DNA of 5,845 nucleotides from Armatimonadota bacterium (GTDB taxonomy: Bacteria; Armatimonadota; Fimbriimonadia; Fimbriimonadales; Fimbriimonadaceae). Below the pieces are notes generated by a model. The model saw only the letters and a program-made list of their open reading frames with translations. It searched no databases and was not told where the DNA came from. Position 1 is the stretch's first letter. Each line of letters opens with the position of its first letter. Position numbers and translations under genes: made by a program. Location of the stretch: NCBI GenBank assembly GCA_023428805.1, contig JAEYWW010000063.1, positions 1-5,845 on the forward strand, in the 5' to 3' direction. Positions 1 through 5,845 of the stretch are shown here, piece after piece.

Positions 1-2264
1 TGATGAGCTGGGCGGCGCGGGGCGGGGTCGATGTCACGATCATCGTCGATTGGCGGGCGGGGGGAGGAATGTTCCCCGCCTCTTCACGCCTCGCCGAAAG
101 AATGGGGTGTCCCATCCTCGAACACGATCTGCTGCCCGCCTGGTACGACGCTGTCTTCACCGGAGAACGGTCGAGTGGCGCGCCTGAAGCCACCCTGGTC
201 AGCGCTCCCGACCCACTCGCCGAGTGTGAATGGGCTCTGCGGCGATGTCAGGAGATGATGAAGGCGGGCGAGCTGCCTGGCCGAATCACGATCTTCGCCC
301 GGGATGGAGAACTTTACGGCCCGCTGATTCACGCCTCTGCCGCACGTCTCGGCCTGCTGGTTTCATCCCATCTCAGCATTCCGCTTCTCTCAAGCGGGTT
401 TGCGCGGACGGTTGTGGAGGCGGTGCAGGCGGCAGCCGGGGACGATGTGCGGGCGCTCGGAAGTCTGGCGAAGAGCCCCTATTTGGCGACCCCGCCCAAG
501 CTGCGGCAGGAACTGGCCCTTGCCTTGGCCGAAGCCCGGCGCAGCGGGGAATCGCAGTGGGAGAAGGCGCAGGAGTGGGCGGAGGAGAACTTGCTGGTTC
601 TGCCATGGCTGGCCGAACTCCTGGCGTGGCGGGCATCGGTGATGGACAAGCCCCTGCCTCTCCGCGGCTGGATGGGGCGTCTTGGCGAGCTTCCCGACAA
701 GCTCAATATGATCCGCCACGCAGTCGAAGATGATTCGACGATGCAGAGGGATAAAGCAGCCCTTCATGTTCTTCCTCAGAGCCTGAGCGACATCGCGCTG
801 CTGGGCAATATCGAAGGGGCAAAGGAACTCGATTTGGGGACATTTGCAAGGCAGGCCATGGAAGTTTGGGAGGACGCATCAATCTCTCTCGACACGCGCC
901 AGCCCGGAGGAGTCCGCTTTGTTTCGAGCACGGAGGCGCTCTCCGGCTCGCGCGCAATTCTCGCGTTGGGGATGCTTGAGGGTTCATTTCCCCGGCGACG
1001 TTCCGAAGATCCCCTCATCACGGATGCTGACATCTCGGAACTGCGGGAACTCACCGGAGGAAGGGTCGATCTGCCGAACTCCTTTGAACGGGCGGCGCAG
1101 GAGCGCGACGAGTTTTTGCGGCTGCTTGCCGCCGCCGAAACGAGCTTGTGGCTGAGCATTCCGCAGGCGGATGAGTCGCAGGACAACATCCCGGCGTTCT
1201 ATCTGGACGAATTGGACCGCGCCCTGGGCGGAGCATCCCGGCGCACGTATTCACGCGCAGATTTCGCTCCGGAGGAGTCAGAATGCGTCAACCCCGCCGA
1301 CCTCGCTTTGGCGCGTGCCCTGGCGGGAAGCCGCGACACGCTGGAGAGGCCGGAGATCAGGCAGGATAGCGTCAAGGAACTGGCCTCGCCTGCGGAGGGC
1401 GAAGCCGTCTTCATCGACGAATTGCAGGATGCCCTGGCCTGCCCATTCCGCGCGGCGATGCGCCACGAACTGAAAGTGAGGAGCAACCGCAGGCGTCACC
1501 TCTCATCTCTGCTTCGTGATGTTCCGTTGACCGCCGGACTGGCTCGGGCCGCCGATGAAGCGTCGGCCAGGGAGCGGCTTCATGCAGAAGTGGATCGGGT
1601 GCTTGAGCAGGAGTCGCCGCATCTCGATCATTGGGAGACTCGACTCCTGAAATCCGCTTCGGAACGCTGGGTGGCGGAATGGGTTGAGCGTGAATTTCTC
1701 GCCCGTCGCCTCTGGCCCAGACAGGTCGCTGACCTGAGCCCGTCAGTCCAAGATGGCTCATACAAAAACAGCATTGTTTCGAATGGAGTGTCCCAAAGCT
1801 TCAAAGGCCTTGCATCGGCGTCATGGTCCGACGGAGACCTGCGGGCAGTGACGCTTTGGCTGGGAGGCACGCCGGATGATCTTGAGGATGCCGAGCTTGC
1901 GGCGAATGATCGTCTCAAGATCGGCCTTTGGTTGTATTCACTGGCTGGCTCCGGCGCATTTCGATCCGCAGTTGAAGTTGATTCGATTGAGGGACCGCGC
2001 CGACTTTTCTTCTTTGGTGAGGGCGCGCTGCCGAATCGGCAGCAGACCAGCCCCTGCAAATTCAGCCGAGTAGGCGGGGAAAACAGGCGGTTCTTCAACG
2101 ACGTGCGCGGAGCTTGGAACGAGGCGATGCGCCGATTGCGCAATGGCGACGCCCGCCCCACTCCGAGCGAGAATTCCTGCAGCGGATGCGCCTACGGCGA
2201 ACTCTGCCGATCCTCCGCCGAATTTGGCGAGACGACTGACCTGTTTGCGGAGGATGGGAATTGA
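1..2264 (+). CDS. addB-like: AddB-like helicase-nuclease subunit with Fe-S staple and degenerate nuclease site (5' partial)
   Basis: The frame is open at the left edge and its first visible residues look mid-domain, so the ATG at position 3 is probably internal; AddB proteins usually have roughly 200-300 more N-terminal residues. Residue numbers count from that ATG (753 aa). Seen: an AddB-type helicase-fold region with the signature LGMLEGSFPRR (322-332), followed by an E-rich helix and a SLWLSIPQAD strand (362-390). A C-terminal PD-(D/E)XK-like domain opens with CPF (Cys480) and closes with C-x2-C-x5-C (Cys726, Cys729, Cys735), the four-cysteine [4Fe-4S] staple known from AddB. In that domain the usual G-x-I-D-R-x-D and V-x-D-Y-K-x-G strands read KGLASASW (601-608) and AVTLWLGG (615-622), and the LQ of the following helix reads LK (638-639), so the catalytic Asp, Lys and Gln appear lost. 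The family role is to partner AddA in resecting double-strand breaks and to recognise Chi. The gene overlaps the downstream helicase by 4 bases. Family assignment is fairly secure; loss of nuclease activity is inferred from hand alignment. Confidence 0.85.
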   Translation, partial: MSWAARGGVDVTIIVDWRAGGGMFPASSRLAERMGCPILEHDLLPAWYDAVFTGERSSGAPEATLVSAPDPLAECEWALRRCQEMMKAGELPGRITIFARDGELYGPLIHASAARLGLLVSSHLSIPLLSSGFARTVVEAVQAAAGDDVRALGSLAKSPYLATPPKLRQELALALAEARRSGESQWEKAQEWAEENLLVLPWLAELLAWRASVMDKPLPLRGWMGRLGELPDKLNMIRHAVEDDSTMQRDKAALHVLPQSLSDIALLGNIEGAKELDLGTFARQAMEVWEDASISLDTRQPGGVRFVSSTEALSGSRAILALGMLEGSFPRRRSEDPLITDADISELRELTGGRVDLPNSFERAAQERDEFLRLLAAAETSLWLSIPQADESQDNIPAFYLDELDRALGGASRRTYSRADFAPEESECVNPADLALARALAGSRDTLERPEIRQDSVKELASPAEGEAVFIDELQDALACPFRAAMRHELKVRSNRRRHLSSLLRDVPLTAGLARAADEASARERLHAEVDRVLEQESPHLDHWETRLLKSASERWVAEWVEREFLARRLWPRQVADLSPSVQDGSYKNSIVSNGVSQSFKGLASASWSDGDLRAVTLWLGGTPDDLEDAELAANDRLKIGLWLYSLAGSGAFRSAVEVDSIEGPRRLFFFGEGALPNRQQTSPCKFSRVGGENRRFFNDVRGAWNEAMRRLRNGDARPTPSENSCSGCAYGELCRSSAEFGETTDLFAEDGN
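2249..2254 (+). promoter_or_regulatory. Ribosome binding site for the AddA-like helicase
   Basis: GGAGGA lies 6 bases before the TTG at 2261, inside the last codons of the AddB-like gene. It is a near-perfect anti-16S match at standard spacing. It decides for the rare TTG start, which also puts the Q-motif (PTGEQ) at the very N-terminus, as expected for this helicase class. No ATG fits better. Confidence 0.75.
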
Positions 2265-4549
2265 ACCCCACCGGCGAGCAGATCAGGGCGATTGCAACGG
2301 ATGAATCCCGGTTCACCATCCGCGCCGCCGCGGGGTCTGGCAAGACATTTGTCCTCACCCAGCGCTTTCTGCGCCACGTCACCGAGCAGGGAATCGCGCC
2401 GCACAAAATCTTGACGATCACATTCACGCGCAAGGCCGCCGCCGAGATGAAGCGGCGCATCGTTCGCGAACTGACCAATATCGGTCGCCTGCACGATGCG
2501 CAGCTTGCGGAAACGGGGCCAATCCAGACGATTCACAGCTTTTGTGAACGGGTTCTGCGCGAAAACTCCCTCGCCGCCGGGCTCGATCCACAATTCGAAA
2601 TTCTTTCGGAAAGCCAGGCAAGCACGATGACCGAAGAATCGCTCCGGGCGGCATTCGTCGAGGCCTGGGAAGAGGACGATCTGGCCCGCGAAGTCATCCG
2701 ACATCTGGCAGGCAAGTCGGCGTGGGGAAGGAGTGGGGCGGACGCGCGGCTGACGGGCGCGGTTCGGCGGGTGCTTTCGTCATTGCGCGGCAGCGGCCAC
2801 TCTCCGCTCGCCTTGATGAACCGCTTGGGTGAGCCGGATGCGATGCTTCAGGTCTGGCTCGAAGGCATTGCGGCCGACATGGGGATGGAAGATTCGCTTC
2901 ATCTCCCCCTGGTTGAATCGCTCGCAATTCTCGCCAAGGAGACACGAAAGAGGCTGCAGACTCGCGGCGACTGGGGTGCCATGACCGAGTTTGACCTGCG
3001 GAGCGCGGCGCGGGAGTCGACAGGTCTCCTGCGCCTTGCCTGCATGGCCTGGATGGAGCTCGACCATGCGATGCAGGAGGAACAGGCTTTCGATTTCTCG
3101 GCCCTGGAATCTCTGGCGGTGAACCTGGTGACGGGCGACCAAGCGGTTGGGGCGAGGCTTCGAAGTCAGTTCTCTGCGGTCCTGGTCGACGAATCGCAGG
3201 ATGTCAATCCGATGCAGTACCGTCTCATCGATGCGCTCGGCATCGACTCCGAAATGATGGTCGGCGATCCGCAGCAGAGCATCTACGGATTCCGCCAGGC
3301 AGATCGGCAGCTCTTCATCAACCGCACTCTCAGTTCGCCGACATTGGAGCTCAGCGCGAATTTTCGCTCAACTCCCGGGATTCTCTCGTTTGTCGATCAG
3401 CTTTTCCTCAACATTTGGGGAGAGGATTATCGGCCCATGCTCCAGCCCAGCAGCGATGGCGGCTTGTTCTCGGATCCAACCTGGCCGCCCTGTGTGGGAG
3501 TGGAGCTTTGGCCCTCCGAGGCGAAAGACAGCGTGCTGACTGCCGAACGCATCAGCCAGCTCATCGCCGAAGGTGAACGTCCTGGGGACATCGCGGTGCT
3601 GGTGCGGGACAAGAAGGATGCGCTCAACATCGCGGACCATCTCAAGGCACGGGGAATCCCTCATTTGGTCAGCGGAGGCACGGAACGGTTCTACACGAGG
3701 ATGGAGGTCCGGGATGTGGCCAACGCGCTCCAGGCATTGGTCGATCCCCTGGATCAATTTGCATGGCTGGCCTTCCTTCATTCCCCCTTTGCCGGGTTCA
3801 GCCTGGATGCGATCGCGACGCTGGCGCAGTTTGAAATCGTGCCCGATGCCCTGCCCGAATGGGTGCCGCCAACCGAGGCGGATGCCGCAAAGAAGGAGAG
3901 GCTGATGATTTGGATGCCGCCGCTGCTGTCGCGTGCGGGCCGGATTCCGGCGTGGGAGTTGATCGGTGCTCTCTACGCACGTTCGCCCTATCTGGAGACT
4001 CTGGCTCGCCGCCCGGATGCCGCGCAGATCCTTGCCAACGCCCGGAAGCTCCTGCGCCTCGCCTCCGAACTACCGCTTGCAAGCGCGGGTGAGTTTGCGG
4101 AGACGATCCGGGACATTCAGATACTCCAGCACAAGGAAGGAGACGCGCCCGCCGAGGATGACAACGCCGATCTCGTCACCTTGATGACCATCCACAAGGC
4201 GAAGGGATTGGAGTGGCCGGTGGTCGTTGTCCCGGGGCATTTCAAGAATCTGGATGCGCGCTGGCAGGATTTGGAGGTTGACCCCCAGACGGGAGCGGTC
4301 GCCTCCAACTTCACCTACAAGGATCATCCGGGCAAAACCTGGCTTCACGCTCGAAAGAAGCTGTCGCAGCGGCAGGAAGAGCTGCGTGTTCTCTACGTCG
4401 CCTTGACCCGCGCCCAGCGCAGGCTTTGCGTTGGGATTTCTCAGGCTCCTTCCGCAAATACACTCGCCGGGATTGTCGCCCAGAAGTCAGGATTCCCCGA
4501 CCGGCTTTGGGCCGGGGTGAATGTCCGCGATGACGTTCGGAGCAGTTAG
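2261..4549 (+). CDS. addA-like: AddA/RecB-like UvrD-family superfamily 1A DNA helicase lacking the C-terminal nuclease domain
   Basis: This 762-aa ATP-dependent 3'-5' DNA helicase is complete and starts at TTG. Motifs in order: Q-motif PTGEQ (3-7); Walker A AAAGSGKT with Lys28 (22-29); Ia TFTRKAAAEM (54-63); Ib TIHSFCERVLRE (90-101); Walker B VDESQD (309-314); III GDPQQSIYGFRQ (335-346); IV SANFRS (365-370); IVa IAVLVRD (444-450); V TIHKAKGLEW (643-652); VI LYVALTRAQRR (711-721). The motor therefore looks fully active. The TIHSFC...LDPQFEIL segment (90-115) is typical of AddA/RecB rather than UvrD/PcrA/Rep, and so is the AddB-like neighbour. AddA and RecB normally run to about 1,100-1,250 aa with a C-terminal PD-(D/E)XK nuclease; this protein ends 44 residues after motif VI, with no trace of that domain before the convergent gene. 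It overlaps the upstream stop codon by 4 bases (TTGA), implying coupled translation and a shared complex. The likely role is the motor of a cytoplasmic recombinational-repair complex. A stand-alone UvrD-like helicase is the less likely alternative. Confidence 0.9.
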   Translation: MNPTGEQIRAIATDESRFTIRAAAGSGKTFVLTQRFLRHVTEQGIAPHKILTITFTRKAAAEMKRRIVRELTNIGRLHDAQLAETGPIQTIHSFCERVLRENSLAAGLDPQFEILSESQASTMTEESLRAAFVEAWEEDDLAREVIRHLAGKSAWGRSGADARLTGAVRRVLSSLRGSGHSPLALMNRLGEPDAMLQVWLEGIAADMGMEDSLHLPLVESLAILAKETRKRLQTRGDWGAMTEFDLRSAARESTGLLRLACMAWMELDHAMQEEQAFDFSALESLAVNLVTGDQAVGARLRSQFSAVLVDESQDVNPMQYRLIDALGIDSEMMVGDPQQSIYGFRQADRQLFINRTLSSPTLELSANFRSTPGILSFVDQLFLNIWGEDYRPMLQPSSDGGLFSDPTWPPCVGVELWPSEAKDSVLTAERISQLIAEGERPGDIAVLVRDKKDALNIADHLKARGIPHLVSGGTERFYTRMEVRDVANALQALVDPLDQFAWLAFLHSPFAGFSLDAIATLAQFEIVPDALPEWVPPTEADAAKKERLMIWMPPLLSRAGRIPAWELIGALYARSPYLETLARRPDAAQILANARKLLRLASELPLASAGEFAETIRDIQILQHKEGDAPAEDDNADLVTLMTIHKAKGLEWPVVVVPGHFKNLDARWQDLEVDPQTGAVASNFTYKDHPGKTWLHARKKLSQRQEELRVLYVALTRAQRRLCVGISQAPSANTLAGIVAQKSGFPDRLWAGVNVRDDVRSS

Positions 4550-5457
4550 AACGAATCCACGGTGCGGTACGCGTTGATGAGCGCCCGTTCGCCTTCCTTC
4601 CCCGGCTTTGCATTCCCGTGCTCCATTCCGACAATGCCGGTGAAGCCCTTGGCGTGGATGTGCTTGAACACGTTCAGGTAGTTGATCTCGCCCGTGGTCG
4701 GCTCGCGGCGGCCCGGGTTGTCGCCCACCTGGAAGTACGCAGTCTCGCTCCAGCAGGAGTTGATGTTCGGGATGAGATTGCCTTCCGAAATCTGAGTGTG
4801 ATAGAGGTCGTTCAGGATTTTGCAGGCGGGCGAGTTGACGCCTCGGCAGAGCAGATAGCCTTGATTGACCGTCTTGAGCAGCATTCCGGCATGATCGCGA
4901 TGGTTGAGCGGTTCGAGCACCATCACCAGCCCTTCGGGTTCAAACACTTCGGCCATGGCGCGGAGGCAGTCGATCGTGTTCGCGTACTGAAAGTCCATCG
5001 GCAGACCGACATCATAGGGGCCGGGGACGACGGTCATCCACTTGGCGTTGACGCGCTTGGCGCACTCCACGGCGGATTTGGCGACTCCCCGCAGCATGTC
5101 CATCGTCTCCTTGCCTCCTTTGGCATAGATCGGGTTGCCCCACTCCGCGTGGGCGACGAAGACGCCCATCTGGATGCCGTTGTCGGACATCGCCTTCGCC
5201 AGCTTCTCCTGGTCCTGCGGCGAGCGGCCCATCATCCCATTGTCCTCCCAAGCCTGGAAGCCCTCATCCGCCGCAAACTTGAGCTGATCGACATCGCTTT
5301 GGGCGTGGTTGCCGAACATCCCGAAGTGGGGGGCATATTTCAGCTTGAAGTGCTTGGGTTGCGGGGCGGGGTTCTCGCTGCTCATGGCGCTGGCGGAGAT
5401 CATACCGGCGGTCGCCGCCGCACCAGCCTGCAGAACTTCTCGTCGCGTGGGTCGCAT
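4546..5457 (-). CDS. Tat-exported hydroxypyruvate isomerase-like TIM-barrel protein
   Basis: This 303-aa protein belongs to the xylose isomerase-like TIM-barrel superfamily, closest by motif to hydroxypyruvate isomerase (Hyi). The N-terminus is a twin-arginine signal: TRREVLQ (4-10) fits the (S/T)RRxFLK consensus, a short Ala/Gly-rich hydrophobic stretch follows, and ASA (22-24) is a plausible signal peptidase site. It should therefore fold in the cytoplasm and act in the periplasm. The barrel begins with the strand LKYAPHFGMF (39-48). Expected metal and catalytic residues are present: Glu182 in LEPLNHRD, Asp217 and His220 in NDLYH, Gln243 in the signature QVGDNPGRREPTTGEINY (243-260), and Glu279 in GMEHG. 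Hyi interconverts hydroxypyruvate and tartronate semialdehyde; exported relatives are mostly uncharacterised, so the substrate may be another sugar or keto-acid. The ATG at 5457 is the only start that includes the Tat signal; no clear ribosome binding site precedes it. The gene converges on the helicase gene with overlapping stop codons and is probably functionally unrelated to it. Confidence 0.88.
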   Translation of the reverse strand: MRPTRREVLQAGAAATAGMISASAMSSENPAPQPKHFKLKYAPHFGMFGNHAQSDVDQLKFAADEGFQAWEDNGMMGRSPQDQEKLAKAMSDNGIQMGVFVAHAEWGNPIYAKGGKETMDMLRGVAKSAVECAKRVNAKWMTVVPGPYDVGLPMDFQYANTIDCLRAMAEVFEPEGLVMVLEPLNHRDHAGMLLKTVNQGYLLCRGVNSPACKILNDLYHTQISEGNLIPNINSCWSETAYFQVGDNPGRREPTTGEINYLNVFKHIHAKGFTGIVGMEHGNAKPGKEGERALINAYRTVDSF

Positions 5458-5466
5458 CGGGTTGAG

Positions 5467-5494
5467 TTTAGACCGTGCGGGGGAGGGGAGTCAA
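5467..5494 (-). promoter_or_regulatory. Possible sigma70-like promoter for the isomerase
   Basis: Reading the minus strand, TTGACT (5494-5489) is separated by 16 bases from TCTAAA (5472-5467), and the ATG follows 9 bases after that -10-like box. The -35 matches the consensus at 5 of 6 positions and the -10 at 4 of 6. Transcription would begin only a few bases before the start codon, giving a nearly leaderless mRNA. That agrees with the absence of a Shine-Dalgarno sequence. A chance match is possible. Confidence 0.35.
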
Positions 5495-5520
5495 ATTGGC
5501 GGGGGTTTGCGGCAGCCTTG

Positions 5521-5575
5521 GAGCCGCCAGCGGCTCACTCCAGAGCGGTCGCGAGCGACCGCACTCCTGCGGGAG
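5521..5575. repeat. Three tandem short palindromes (REP-like cluster)
   Basis: Three inverted repeats lie almost end to end. The first is GAGCCGC-CA-GCGGCTC (5521-5536), with perfect 7-bp arms. The second is GCGGTCGC-GA-GCGACCGC (5545-5562), with perfect 8-bp arms. The third is CTCCTGCGGGAG (5564-5575), with 6 pairs including one wobble. Each could fold on either strand. There is no T-tract after them, so they are not obvious intrinsic terminators. Their compact GC-rich form suggests a dispersed repetitive extragenic palindrome; copy number cannot be judged from one window. Confidence 0.5.
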
Positions 5576-5652
5576 CACGATCCGCGATGAATTTGGGAAG
5601 GAGATCAACTCCCTCTCCCCCGTGTTCAGCGACAATAGATTGTTTGCATTTT

Positions 5653-5683
5653 GGGACAGGACATGGTTTACATGTCTTGTGCC
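5653..5683. repeat. 13-bp imperfect inverted repeat, hairpin with GTTTA loop
   Basis: The arms 5653-5665 (GGGACAGGACATG) and 5671-5683 (CATGTCTTGTGCC) pair at 12 of 13 positions if one G-T wobble is allowed, around a 5-base GTTTA loop. The inner GACATG/CATGTC part is perfect. Only three T residues follow (5684-5686), too few for a convincing rho-independent terminator. The hairpin could be a terminator for an operon to the right, an operator-like dyad or a dispersed palindrome. Confidence 0.5.
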
Positions 5684-5691
5684 TTTCTGCC

Positions 5692-5779
5692 GGGAGGGGA
5701 CAGGGGGTGGGTTGGCTTGCTCCTGAGAACCTGGATGGAACAAGCCAACCCCGCCCCGCCCTCCCCAGCTTGGGGAGGG
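5692..5779. repeat. Composite palindrome with G-quadruplex motifs in both arms
   Basis: GGGTTGGCTTG (5709-5719) is repeated inverted and perfectly as CAAGCCAACCC (5741-5751), with a 21-base spacer. Outside these cores, the left arm is a G-run tract (5692-5711) and the right arm a C-run tract (5749-5766), extending the palindrome imperfectly. A further 9-bp perfect hairpin, CCCTCCCCA-GCT-TGGGGAGGG (5759-5779), abuts the right side. The left arm fits G3-N1-G4-N3-G5-N1-G3 on the plus strand. The right arm fits G4-N1-G3-N1-G4-N1-G4 on the minus strand. Function is unknown. Confidence 0.5.
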
Positions 5780-5845
5780 AGATGCTCGACGCGAAAGCTG
5801 GGAGTGTCAACGCAGAAGCTTCAGATTCCAACTCCCCTCCCGAGC

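Larger units (their letters stand above)
5458..5845. other. Non-coding region rich in hairpins and G-runs
   Basis: These 388 bases lie upstream of the isomerase and run to the window edge. Short open frames exist on both strands, but their translations are low-complexity, rich in Arg, Pro and Ser, and match no family I recognise. None has a ribosome binding site I would trust. The region holds the putative isomerase promoter, three tandem short hairpins, a 13-bp imperfect hairpin and a composite palindrome with G-quadruplex motifs. No tRNA, other RNA gene or riboswitch was recognised. It looks like intergenic DNA carrying dispersed palindromic repeats. Confidence 0.6.

Noticed and set aside
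31..2161. Several long open frames on both strands inside the AddB-like gene, such as 1628-2161 (-) and 230-733 (+)
   Set aside because: They are shadows of a GC-rich gene. Their translations are Arg/Pro/Ser-rich and match no family, whereas the full-length frame carries clear family motifs.
4501..4515. CCGGC-TTTGG-GCCGG hairpin near the convergent gene ends as a terminator
   Set aside because: The stem is only 5 bp, sits inside the helicase coding sequence, and has no T-tract on either strand.
2095..4634. Minus-strand and alternative-frame open frames across the helicase gene
   Set aside because: They overlap a gene with every SF1A motif in frame and show no motifs of their own.
5644..5672. 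TTGCAT-N17-TTTACA as a rightward promoter
   Set aside because: Both boxes match the consensus at only 3 of 6 positions, and the -10 falls inside the 13-bp hairpin.
5468..5831. Possible small genes at 5475-5726 (+), 5468-5743 (-) and 5535-5831 (-)
   Set aside because: They lie over hairpins and G/C-run tracts, have low-complexity translations, lack convincing ribosome binding sites and overlap one another.
5481..5841. 11-bp inverted pair GGGAGGGGAGT (5481-5491) and ACTCCCCTCCC (5831-5841) as ends of a mobile element
   Set aside because: The sequence is low-complexity purine/pyrimidine, there is no flanking target duplication and no transposase, so chance in G-rich DNA is likely.
1..5845. CRISPR array, tRNA, rRNA, prophage or transposase genes
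   Set aside because: None was seen: there are no regularly spaced direct repeats, no recognisable RNA genes and no mobile-element proteins.

Overview
The window is GC-rich and densely coding, and looks like ordinary chromosome from a Gram-negative member of the Planctomycetes-Verrucomicrobia group, most likely a verrucomicrobium. That placement is inferred from the Tat-exported hydroxypyruvate-isomerase-like TIM-barrel protein, the weak leader before its start, and the hairpin-rich GC repeats of the intergenic DNA. It is not proven.

Positions 1-2264 (+) hold the 3' three quarters or so of an AddB-like gene; its start lies left of the window. Positions 2261-4549 (+) hold a complete AddA/RecB-like superfamily 1A helicase. 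The two overlap by 4 bases (TTGA) behind a good GGAGGA ribosome binding site, so they form a translationally coupled pair. Together they resemble the AddAB class of double-strand-break resection helicase-nuclease, with an odd division of labour. The AddA-like subunit stops 44 residues after motif VI and has no nuclease domain. The AddB-like subunit keeps all four cysteines of the iron-sulfur staple, but the residues expected at the PD-(D/E)XK catalytic positions are replaced. As read here, neither subunit carries a recognisable intact nuclease site. This is the most interesting point in the window.

Positions 4546-5457 (-) hold a Tat-signal-bearing sugar isomerase of the hydroxypyruvate isomerase (Hyi) family with its metal and catalytic residues intact. 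It converges on the helicase gene, and the two stop codons overlap by 4 bases. A possible short-leader promoter lies just outside its start.

Positions 5458-5845 are non-coding as far as I can tell. They contain three back-to-back short hairpins (5521-5575), a 13-bp imperfect hairpin (5653-5683), and a larger composite palindrome (5692-5779). The two arms of that palindrome carry canonical G-quadruplex motifs on opposite strands.
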